Assembly: GCA_902158745.1 (NCBI GenBank)
Contig: CABGHH010000104.1
Location: 1 to 5,912 of the forward strand
Reading direction: 5' to 3'
DNA length: 5,912 bases
Source: Candidatus Methanolliviera sp. GoM_asphalt
GTDB taxonomy: Archaea > Halobacteriota > Methanoliparia > Methanoliparales > Methanoliparaceae
Shown here: piece by piece, positions 1 to 4,159 of the stretch
How the letters are laid out: the number at the start of each line of letters is the position of its first letter
Position numbering within the stretch: position 1 is the stretch's first letter
Program-made: the position numbers and the translations under genes
The notes under the pieces: generated by a model
Seen by the model: only the letters and a program-made list of their open reading frames with translations
What the model was told of the DNA's origin: nothing
The model's database searches: none

Positions 1-2
1 AG

Positions 3-428
3 CATACGCAAATTGGATATGTGTTCAATGTTGTATTAAGTATTTCATTATTAATATTGCTCTTTGTTGGAGTTGTTTATGAATTTACGCCAATTGTGTT
101 AGCTTTATTTATTTTTTTATTACTAAGTTTAGTGCTGTTTCCATCTTTGACAATAGAAATAGATAAAACCAAGCTTACTATTAGATTTGAACTTGGGATT
201 ATTAGTAAAAATTTTAATTTAGAAGATATCAGGCCATGCCGCGTTGCAAAAAATCCTTGGTATTATGGTTGGCGGATTAGCTTAACTTCGTATGGCTGGC
301 TGTACAATATTTCGGGGTTGTCTTCTGTTGAGATATTGATGAAAAATGGTAAAAGATATAGGTTAGGTACTGATGAACCTGAAAGATTGGACTCTGCCAT
401 TAAACAGACAATCAAAGAATTTAATTAG
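3..428 (+). CDS. Small membrane-anchored protein with PH-like C-terminal half, 5' partial
   Basis: The frame is open from base 3, and the first possible start inside the window is a GTG at 21. Codons before it read His-Thr-Gln-Ile-Gly-Tyr with no stop, so the true start probably lies left of the window. From the GTG, residues 1-43 are almost all hydrophobic with a short polar break near Tyr20-Glu21, suggesting two membrane helices. The rest is rich in beta strand, with a conserved-looking patch NPWYYGWRISL, and ends in a charged helix. This layout resembles small PH-domain membrane proteins of unknown role; that assignment is from memory of the family style and is tentative. Isoleucine is often ATT and leucine often TTA, unlike the ATA/ATC-rich genes further right, which suggests a separate origin. 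An attC-like site follows 75 bases after the stop, so it may be an integron cassette gene. Confidence 0.72.
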   Translation, partial: HTQIGYVFNVVLSISLLILLFVGVVYEFTPIVLALFIFLLLSLVLFPSLTIEIDKTKLTIRFELGIISKNFNLEDIRPCRVAKNPWYYGWRISLTSYGWLYNISGLSSVEILMKNGKRYRLGTDEPERLDSAIKQTIKEFN

Positions 429-452
429 TCGGCGGATTTCTGAACTCTCCTC

Positions 453-465
453 ACTCCTTCGGAGT
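453..465. repeat. Triloop hairpin between the membrane protein gene and attC-like site 1
   Basis: ACTCC-TTC-GGAGT forms a perfect 5-bp stem with a 3-base loop; on the minus strand the loop is C-GAA-G. It has the same form as the hairpins in the repeat arrays further right. No run of T follows, so it is not a convincing terminator. Confidence 0.5.
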
Positions 466-502
466 TCGTCGGCACGTTGCACTCTTGCCTACGGCTCGTC
501 TC

Positions 503-589
503 ACTTAACCGCGGATAAACGGCTCACTTCGTTGCATTAGTTCGCCCAAATTGCCTTCGGCAACTTCTTTTATCCGCAAACCGTTAGGC
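503..589 (+). repeat. attC-like recombination site 1
   Basis: ACTTAAC (503-509) fits the RYYYAAC box and GTTAGGC (583-589) fits the GTTRRRY box of integron attC sites. Directly inside them lies a perfect 9-bp inverted repeat, GCGGATAAA (511-519) and TTTATCCGC (569-577), in the place of the L boxes. The central part contains a small hairpin, TTGCC-TTC-GGCAA (551-563). The 87-base length is normal for attC. The unpaired spacers are uneven (1 and 5 bases), and the site starts 75 bases after the preceding stop rather than right next to it, so the match is good but not textbook. No integrase is in the window. Confidence 0.5.
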
Positions 590-620
590 AAAATTTTTTA
601 TAGATACATTCAAATTTTAT

Positions 621-630
621 AAAAGGAGGT
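621..630 (+). promoter_or_regulatory. Strong ribosome-binding site of the antitoxin remnant
   Basis: AAAAGGAGGT ends eight bases before ATG 639 and is near-perfectly complementary to the 3' end of 16S rRNA. It decides the start of the antitoxin remnant and shows that this reading frame was once expressed. A possible TATA-like stretch (TTTTTATA near 596) lies about 40 bases upstream of the ATG. Confidence 0.7.
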
Positions 631-638
631 GTTTACTT

Positions 639-771
639 ATGGGAACAAAAGTAAAGGATTTAACTGTTGGAGAGTTGCGATCTTTAATATCAGATACAGT
701 CAAGGAAGCTTTGGAAGATTTAATCGAAGATATATCGGCACTTTCAAGTTGAGGAAATCTTTGATGCATAA
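639..771 (+). pseudogene. RelB-like antitoxin, internally deleted and frameshifted
   Basis: From ATG 639 the frame reads a charged helical N-terminus beginning MGTKVKDLTVGELRSLIS and ends at TGA 750-752 after 37 residues. This N-terminus is typical of small antitoxins paired with RelE/ParE toxins, which usually run to about 65-75 residues and end in an acidic stretch. Such an ending, VEEIFDA followed by TAA (748-771), is present here in a different frame immediately downstream. The simplest reading is that a central block of roughly 20 codons was deleted, leaving head and tail joined out of frame. The tail overlaps the toxin start (ATG 764) by a few bases, as expected for an intact pair. Expected role of the intact protein: bind and neutralise the toxin and repress the operon. 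The family call rests on sequence style, not a search. Confidence 0.68.
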
Positions 772-898
772 GGTGGTATTTACTCAAAAGGCGTTGAAAG
801 ACTTGGAAAACATTGATAAAGAAATGTAGGATAGGATCGCTACGAAACTTAGGGAATATGCTAAAGAACCTCTAATATATGCTCGGATTTACAAATGA
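764..898 (+). pseudogene. RelE/ParE-like toxin, amber stop plus internal deletion
   Basis: ATG 764 opens MHKVVFTQKALKDLENIDKE, a characteristic RelE/ParE-superfamily N-terminus (a beta strand, then a helix with the KALKDLEN pattern). The frame is broken by TAG at 827-829, where a Gln codon (CAG) would fit. It then continues as DRIATKLREYAKEPLIYAR and closes with IYK and TGA (896-898). Full toxins of this kind are about 80-90 residues and have the catalytic or binding beta sheet after the helices; here YAR is joined straight to a short C-terminal end, so about 40 residues are missing. With both lesions the toxin should be dead. It overlaps the antitoxin tail, and the second attC-like site begins ten bases after its stop. 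Confidence 0.7.
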
Positions 899-907
899 TA
901 AAACTTC

Positions 908-988
908 GCCCAACAGAAGCGTATCTGACTCCGTTCCACTCCGTCCAAATTTCCTCTCGCAACGTCGCAAACACACAAAACGTTATAT
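908..988 (+). repeat. attC-like recombination site 2
   Basis: GCCCAAC (908-914) fits RYYYAAC exactly. The partner at 982-988 is GTTATAT, which keeps the GTT core but has one base outside GTTRRRY. Inside, GCGTATCTGAC (919-929) can pair imperfectly with GTCGCAAACAC (964-974), with mismatches that would act as extrahelical bases. The unpaired spacers are 4 and 7 bases. The site is 81 bases long and starts ten bases after the toxin stop, exactly where an attC sits in an integron cassette. Together with site 1 it bounds a unit of about 400 bases (584-982) containing the toxin-antitoxin remnant. Conservation is weaker than in site 1, so position is the better argument. Confidence 0.52.
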
Positions 989-1048
989 AATATTTGGCTT
1001 GACATCTTGAGAAAGAATTTAATATTAGAGGGTATATATTAGAAAGTG
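989..1048. other. A/T-rich spacer with no gene
   Basis: This short A/T-rich stretch joins the second attC-like site to the structured repeat. It holds no convincing reading frame. It could be the truncated beginning of a third cassette, since it follows the GTT of site 2, but nothing in it proves that. With its flanking elements it makes up the 290-base gap before aroD. Confidence 0.4.
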
Positions 1049-1164
1049 AAGTGCTCAAAATCGAAGATTTGATTGCGAACCTTCGGTTCGCAAACTCGCA
1101 AATGGAACACGGGAAAATGGAACATTTTCTGTGCCACGAATCAAAGATTCGTATGCATTTGCGA
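1049..1164 (+). repeat. Palindrome array, copy 1 (four triloop hairpins, three-way-junction fold)
   Basis: Four odd-length palindromes with 3-base loops follow each other: AAATC-GAA-GATTT (1058-1070); a 9-bp stem from 1073-1081 and 1085-1093 around TTC; GAAAATG-GAA-CATTTTC (1113-1129); and ACGAATC-AAA-GATTCGT (1136-1152). An outer inverted repeat, TCGCAAATG (1096-1104) and CATTTGCGA (1156-1164), encloses the last two and would make a three-way junction. AAATGGAACA occurs twice, 15 bases apart (1100 and 1115). The opening unit recurs at 5754 and, diverged, at 3340. Two hairpins recur exactly in copy 2 near 3366 and 3435. The array ends 24 bases before the aroD start, so it could sit in or near its leader. 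Confidence 0.85.
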
Positions 1165-1188
1165 ATGTAACTAAAACCATAGGCTTAT

Positions 1189-1830
1189 ATGAATCCATTC
1201 AATATTGTTGCATCCGTCAGCAGCATAGAAGAAGTTATCAAGGCAGAAGAAGAGGGAGCGGATATTATAGAATTGCGAATAGACATGGTAAAAAGACCTG
1301 ATGAGGAGTTTTTTATATCTTTCTCTAAAACGGTGGATAAACCGATCATCGCGACGTGCAGGATAAAGGCAGAGGGAGGATTTTGCGAGGAGGATGAACA
1401 GTTCGATCTGCTGAGATCTGTGCTAAAATTTTGTGACTACGTCGATATAGAACTCTCTTCGAAGAATCTTTCAAAGGTGAGAGATATCTGTAAAGATTTG
1501 AAGATAAAGACGATCGTTTCATACCACGATTTCGAAGAGACGCCTCCGGAAGCGGAGATGAGAAGAATCATAAGAGAATGTAAAGACGCTGGTGAGATGG
1601 CAAAGGTTGCATTTTTTGCAAAAAAGATGTCAGACGTTCTATTATTAGAAAAGATGACGATGGAAAATTCTCCGATCATAAGTATATCGATGGGAGAGGT
1701 AGGAAAGATCTCAAGGATAACACTGCCGTTTTATGGCTCTCTATTCACCTACGCGTTCGTAGGAGAGAAGAAAGCACCGGGGCAATTTCCTTTAAAAGAA
1801 GTGAAAAATATTTTTACATCCTTTAGGTGA
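1189..1830 (+). CDS. aroD: 3-dehydroquinate dehydratase, type I
   Basis: This enzyme converts 3-dehydroquinate to 3-dehydroshikimate, the third step of the shikimate pathway, in the cytoplasm, using a lysine Schiff base. The 213-residue protein has the type I features: ELRID at 28-32, the catalytic His113 in SYHDFEETP, the Schiff-base Lys139 in AKVAF, Arg176 in ISRI, and Gln199 in APGQF near the end. The length matches compact archaeal and bacterial type I enzymes, and no active-site residue appears lost. ATG 1189 is chosen because an in-frame TAG lies only three codons upstream (1180-1182). No clear Shine-Dalgarno precedes it, so the message may be leaderless or poorly translated. The next gene starts within a few bases of the stop, so the two are probably co-transcribed, although their functions are unrelated. 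A palindrome array lies directly upstream. Confidence 0.95.
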   Translation: MNPFNIVASVSSIEEVIKAEEEGADIIELRIDMVKRPDEEFFISFSKTVDKPIIATCRIKAEGGFCEEDEQFDLLRSVLKFCDYVDIELSSKNLSKVRDICKDLKIKTIVSYHDFEETPPEAEMRRIIRECKDAGEMAKVAFFAKKMSDVLLLEKMTMENSPIISISMGEVGKISRITLPFYGSLFTYAFVGEKKAPGQFPLKEVKNIFTSFR

Positions 1831-1835
1831 TTATC

Positions 1836-2576
1836 ATGTCAGCCATTGAGACTTATGATCTGACGAAGAAATTTGGGGAATTTGTAGCGGTAGATGGACT
1901 TAACTTGAACGTCAAAGAGGGAGAGATATTTGGGCTCTTGGGCCCAAACGGGGCTGGAAAGAGCACCACTATCAAGATGCTCATTGGACTATTAAAGCCC
2001 AGCGGGGGAAGGATCACGGTATTGGGAAGCGAGAATTTGATGGAGTATAAGGGTCGTACGGGCTATCTTCCAGAAAGTCCTGCGCTCTATGAATATCTAA
2101 CTATCAAAGAGTTCTTAACGTTCGTTGGAAGAATAAAAAAGGTCGAAAAAGACGTTTTAGATGAGAAGATCAGAGAGATTACTCACACCTTCTCATTGGA
2201 AGAGAAGTTGAAGAGCTACATAGGTTCCCTCTCACACGGGATGAGGCAGAAAGTAGCGATATCCGCGGCACTTCTCGCCGATCCAAAGATTTTGCTCTTG
2301 GATGAACCGCTCACCGGACTCGACCCAAAGAGCCAGAGAGATTTTAAGGACATTCTTAGGGAAAAAGCGAAAGATCACTCTTCTATACTCCTCTCAACAC
2401 ACATACTCGACGTGGCGGAGCGGTTGTGCACGAGCGTTGGGATCTTTAATAAGGGTAAGCTCATGGCAACCGGCACGTTGGACGACTTGAGAGAGTTATC
2501 GGAGAGTTCATCATCTTCCACGTTGGAGGATGTATTTATAAAATTGACGGAAGAGGGAGAGAAAGATTTACCATGA
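1836..2576 (+). CDS. ABC transporter ATP-binding protein (ABC-2 / drug or export type)
   Basis: This is the nucleotide-binding subunit of a membrane exporter. In the 246-residue protein the motifs run in order: Walker A GPNGAGKST (36-44), a Q-loop position in GYLPES (77-82) carrying Glu as is common in this subfamily, the signature LSHGMRQK (132-139), Walker B ILLLDEP (152-158), D-loop GLDP (161-164) and the switch His189 in STHI. The C-terminal region has an acidic, serine-rich stretch (SESSSSS, 222-228) before LEDVFIKLT, an ending typical of CcmA/DrrA-like ATPases. ATG 1836 is preferred over GTG 1827 because AGGTGA (1825-1830) lies five bases before the ATG as a ribosome-binding site and overlaps the aroD stop. 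Such ATPases need a permease, normally encoded next. Here none follows: the next gene is on the opposite strand, ending six bases away. Substrate unknown. Confidence 0.95.
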   Translation: MSAIETYDLTKKFGEFVAVDGLNLNVKEGEIFGLLGPNGAGKSTTIKMLIGLLKPSGGRITVLGSENLMEYKGRTGYLPESPALYEYLTIKEFLTFVGRIKKVEKDVLDEKIREITHTFSLEEKLKSYIGSLSHGMRQKVAISAALLADPKILLLDEPLTGLDPKSQRDFKDILREKAKDHSSILLSTHILDVAERLCTSVGIFNKGKLMATGTLDDLRELSESSSSSTLEDVFIKLTEEGEKDLP

Positions 2577-2602
2577 AGGTTTTTAAGAGATTTTATCTGT
2601 GA
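2573..2602 (+). pseudogene. Possible remnant of the ABC permease start
   Basis: An ATG overlaps the ATPase stop as ATGA (2573-2576), the usual layout for a coupled downstream gene. It opens MKVFKRFYL, a basic and hydrophobic start that would suit the cytoplasmic tip of an ABC-2 permease, but a TGA follows at once (2600-2602). The remainder overlaps the 3' end of the minus-strand ATPase gene. This would fit replacement of the permease by the ParA-like locus. Nine codons are too few to exclude chance. Confidence 0.22.
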
Positions 2603-3317
2603 TCTCTTCGATTGCCCTCGAAAATGGGTGTTCTGGCTGATGATGAAAGATCGTCTCTCTACCGCGTAAGCTCATAACTTCACAGTAGCACTGTATCGTG
2701 CATATCATATTTTGAGATAATTTATCCCCAATCTCTTTCGAAACCTCTTCGCCAGAAATCCCCGCTGGAGCTTTATTTATAATTACGGAGTGTGGCATAT
2801 TTAAAATTTCGTGTATCTCTTCTATCATTCTTTTAGTCCCAGCAAGGTCGGATCTGTCCAGCGTTGCAACCAATAAAACGAGATCGGAGCTTAATATTAC
2901 ATTTGTGGAGGAATACCTAAGGCCAGGAGCAGTATCAAAGATAAGATAATCCATATTATCCTTTAGAGAATCTCTTCCATTCAATATTTTACTTAATATC
3001 TTCATCTGTTTCTTCTTATCTTCTTTCATCGCTTCCTTTATATCCCTAATCTCTGAAGAGGCGAATCCTACAAATAATCTATCGTTAAATTCCTCGACAC
3101 TCACCAACAGATCCTCTATGCCGCATCTCTCTTCCAAGAAGTCATTTATATAATTAGACGGCTTATACCCGAAGAACGATCCCAAAGAAGGGGCTCTAAA
3201 GTCAAAGTCCATCAGGCAAACCTGCTTTTCCCTTTGTGCCAAACATTCCGCCATGCTCAACGCGATGTTCGTCTTTCCCGTTCCTCCCCTATAAGAATGT
3301 ATAGTTATCGTCTTCAT
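2583..3317 (-). CDS. ParA/MinD-family ATPase with variant Walker A motif
   Basis: A 244-residue P-loop ATPase of the SIMIBI class, likely a dimerising switch on nucleoid or membrane. The N-terminus holds the deviant Walker A at 9-16 (YRGGTGKT), Walker A' at 35-39 (LMDFD), and switch II at 126-132 (IFDTAPG); NK at 181-182 suits the nucleotide-base contact. The usual signature lysine (KGGTGKT) is arginine here (Arg10), while the P-loop lysine (Lys15) is kept. A lysine-rich stretch lies at 98-110. No clear C-terminal amphipathic membrane helix like that of MinD is seen. The start ATG (3315-3317) has GGAG eight bases upstream inside a hairpin loop. The upstream neighbour on the same strand is a winged-helix protein 215 bases away, with a palindrome array between. 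Role unproven: partition, polar positioning, or regulation of a partner are all possible. Confidence 0.9.
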   Translation of the reverse strand: MKTITIHSYRGGTGKTNIALSMAECLAQREKQVCLMDFDFRAPSLGSFFGYKPSNYINDFLEERCGIEDLLVSVEEFNDRLFVGFASSEIRDIKEAMKEDKKKQMKILSKILNGRDSLKDNMDYLIFDTAPGLRYSSTNVILSSDLVLLVATLDRSDLAGTKRMIEEIHEILNMPHSVIINKAPAGISGEEVSKEIGDKLSQNMICTIQCYCEVMSLRGRETIFHHQPEHPFSRAIEEITDKIS

Positions 3318-3338
3318 TTAAAAATCTCCGATTTTTAA
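3318..3338 (-). promoter_or_regulatory. Hairpin presenting the ribosome-binding site of the ParA-like gene
   Basis: Read on the minus strand, a perfect 9-bp stem (3318-3326 with 3330-3338) carries a 3-base GGA loop, and the stem ends at the base next to the ATG. The Shine-Dalgarno GGAG is the loop plus its first stem base, eight bases before the ATG, which is ideal spacing. In the mRNA this hairpin could either display or block the site, giving translational control. The stem is A/U-rich and so may be temperature-sensitive; that is inference. Confidence 0.6.
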
Positions 3339-3460
3339 GGTGCTTAAAAACGAAGTTTTTGGCATGTGAAAATGGAACATTTTCACGGCACGAAATCTTC
3401 GATTTCGTCGCATGCCGAACTCCGTTCGAGCACGACGAATCAAAGATTCGTCTGCATCCA
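3339..3460 (+). repeat. Palindrome array, copy 2 (five further triloop hairpins)
   Basis: After the hairpin at 3318-3338 come AAAAAC-GAA-GTTTTT (3346-3360), a 9-bp stem around GAA (3366-3386) containing GAAAATGGAACATTTTC as in copy 1, an 8-bp stem around TTC (3390-3408), CGAAC-TCC-GTTCG (3416-3428), and an 8-bp stem around AAA (3434-3452) that contains the same ACGAATCAAAGATTCGT as copy 1. GGCATG (3361-3366) and CATGCC (3411-3416) form an outer stem around two of the hairpins, as in copy 1. The plus-strand orientation matches copies 1 and 3 even though the flanking genes are on the minus strand, which argues for a dispersed DNA element rather than a leader of one operon. The apparent minus-strand reading frames across it are products of the palindromes. 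Confidence 0.85.
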
Positions 3461-3532
3461 AAGACCTCTTTAGACCCAAAATTTTTGAACACACGCGTTT
3501 ATGATCCATTCTCATAAAGCATATAAACCTTT

Positions 3533-3859
3533 TTATTCCTTCGGGAAATAGAAGATGACCTTTCTTCCATCTCTCTTCTTCAAGAGATAGTTTTCTCGAT
3601 GTAGCTGATTCAGATAGGCGCTCTCTATCGATCTCTCCCGCATCGTTTCATCTGCCACCTCTTTTGCAGTTGCCTCTTTTAGCTTGTTCATCACCATAGC
3701 GCTCTTCCTCAGATGGTCAGGTAGATCCAATAAGGTTAATGCATCCAGAGGCTTCAATTCCTTTTTCTCTATAGAAACTATTCCAAGTATCTCTTTTTCC
3801 AACTCGAGCATCCTATCCATCTTCTCTAATATCATCTCAATCATCCGTTCTTCTTCCAT
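3533..3859 (-). CDS. Small winged-helix DNA-binding regulator with N-terminal coiled coil
   Basis: This 108-residue protein begins with a heptad-like charged helix (about 1-30) suited to dimerisation. It continues with a helix at about 46-61, a second helix TAKEVADET (64-72), a likely recognition helix (about 74-90, RERSIESAYLNQLHREN) and a beta wing (YLLKKRDGRKVIFYF, 91-105). This is the arrangement of ArsR/MarR-like archaeal regulators; the exact family is not recognised. The start is fixed by AGGAGG on the minus strand (3865-3870), five bases before the ATG. It is probably transcribed together with or ahead of the ParA-like gene, and it is divergent from the promoter at about 3914-3928. 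A 17-base palindrome in that divergent region (3942-3958) is a natural candidate binding site, for autoregulation or control of the small ORFs. Confidence 0.82.
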   Translation of the reverse strand: MEEERMIEMILEKMDRMLELEKEILGIVSIEKKELKPLDALTLLDLPDHLRKSAMVMNKLKEATAKEVADETMRERSIESAYLNQLHRENYLLKKRDGRKVIFYFPKE

Positions 3860-3864
3860 TTAAT

Positions 3865-3904
3865 CCTCCTTTTTATAGTCTTAACTTATAATATTTATGT
3901 CTTT
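3865..3904 (-). promoter_or_regulatory. Ribosome-binding site and probable promoter of the winged-helix gene
   Basis: On the minus strand AGGAGG (3865-3870) is ideally spaced before ATG 3859. Upstream, ATAAATAT (3891-3898), preceded by the purine-rich GAAAGA (3899-3904), resembles an archaeal TATA box with BRE. This would place transcription start close to the ribosome-binding site, so the leader would be very short. Confidence 0.5.
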
Positions 3905-3905
3905 C

Positions 3906-3914
3906 TGTTTAACA
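3906..3914. promoter_or_regulatory. Short palindrome upstream of the TATA box
   Basis: TGTT-T-AACA is a short inverted repeat sharing the TGTTTA word with the longer palindrome at 3942-3958. The two may be binding sites of one regulator, flanking the promoter on both sides. Too short to be convincing alone. Confidence 0.3.
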
Positions 3915-3928
3915 AAAAGACTTAAATA
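3914..3928 (+). promoter_or_regulatory. Archaeal-type promoter (BRE plus TATA)
   Basis: AAAAAGA (3914-3920) followed by CTTAAATA (3921-3928) matches the BRE-TATA pattern of archaeal promoters. The expected start of transcription, about 25 bases downstream, falls near 3950, giving a short leader before ATG 3976. It points away from the winged-helix gene and is the main sign that something in 3976-4191 was or is expressed. Confidence 0.55.
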
Positions 3929-3941
3929 CTACCTGTGTATA

Positions 3942-3958
3942 TGTTTATCTTGTAAACA
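3942..3958. promoter_or_regulatory. Operator-like inverted repeat
   Basis: TGTTTA-TCTTG-TAAACA is a perfect 6-bp inverted repeat with a 5-base centre, the usual geometry of a dimeric winged-helix operator. It overlaps the predicted transcription start of the divergent promoter, where binding would repress. The neighbouring winged-helix protein is the obvious candidate ligand; this link is inference from position. Confidence 0.5.
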
Positions 3959-3975
3959 AATGGAGATAAATAAAA

Positions 3976-4065
3976 ATGGGACTTTGTGAGAGGTACTGTG
4001 AGAGTATATCGGTCGCGTTGATAGACAATTGCTTCGAGTTTGCGTTGAGGTCGCTTGGGAAGTGA
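3976..4065 (+). CDS. Possible 29-residue small protein (or 5' part of a degraded gene)
   Basis: ATG 3976 follows GGAG (3962-3965) by ten bases and lies behind an archaeal-type promoter. It encodes 29 residues starting MGLCERYCES, with cysteines at 4, 8 and 19, and looks helical. Not recognised. After its TGA the same frame resumes past a second stop at 4084-4086 with 34 protein-like codons (4087-4188) before TGA 4189-4191. The whole may therefore be one decayed gene of about 70 codons rather than a true small gene. No other gene occupies the 438 bases between the winged-helix gene and purH. Confidence 0.38.
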   Translation: MGLCERYCESISVALIDNCFEFALRSLGK

Positions 4066-4069
4066 GGAG

Positions 4070-4159
4070 ATGGGCTGGATATTTAAATTCTGTATGAGAG
4101 CGATGGAAGAGAGTTTTGGTCTTCTCCCTGCGATGTTGGATGCGTGCTGTCCGAAGTGA
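4070..4159 (+). CDS. Possible second 29-residue small protein
   Basis: Starting four bases after the stop of the preceding small ORF, ATG 4070 opens another frame of exactly 29 residues (MGWIFKFCMRAMEESFG and on), with cysteines at 8, 26 and 27. It shares with its neighbour the MG start, a basic residue at 6, an aromatic at 7, Cys8 and a final Lys; the similarity is slight. GAGG lies only two bases before the ATG, so translation would depend on coupling to the upstream ORF. A competing reading in the other frame (4087-4188) covers the same bases, and both cannot be right. Not recognised. Confidence 0.27.
   Translation: MGWIFKFCMRAMEESFGLLPAMLDACCPK

Noticed and set aside
827..829. TAG inside the toxin read as pyrrolysine
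   Set aside because: Some archaea decode TAG as pyrrolysine, but the same gene also lacks about half its length and its partner is frameshifted, so decay is the simpler explanation.
999..1027. Bacterial sigma-70-like promoter (TTGACA with TAATAT or ATATTA)
   Set aside because: Spacing is 15-17 depending on the choice of -10 in very A/T-rich DNA, and no gene follows for more than 150 bases.
861..1058. 65-codon minus-strand reading frame
   Set aside because: It runs across attC-like site 2 and the toxin remnant, has no ribosome-binding site, and has no recognisable protein character.
1073..1093. UUCG tetraloop hairpin or intrinsic terminator
   Set aside because: The perfect pairing places a 3-base TTC loop at the centre; in the tetraloop register the next base pair fails. 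No T tract follows.
1827..1835. GTG 1827 as the start of the ABC ATPase
   Set aside because: It would place the start inside its own ribosome-binding site; ATG 1836 has AGGTGA at proper spacing and gives the usual N-terminus.
3318..3460. CRISPR array
   Set aside because: The repeated units are different palindromes with short spacers, not one direct repeat with unique spacers of about 30-40 bases, and no cas gene is present.
3289..3515. Minus-strand reading frames of 65-67 codons over the palindrome array
   Set aside because: They are open only because of the repeated palindromes, overlap each other, and show repetitive low-quality sequence.
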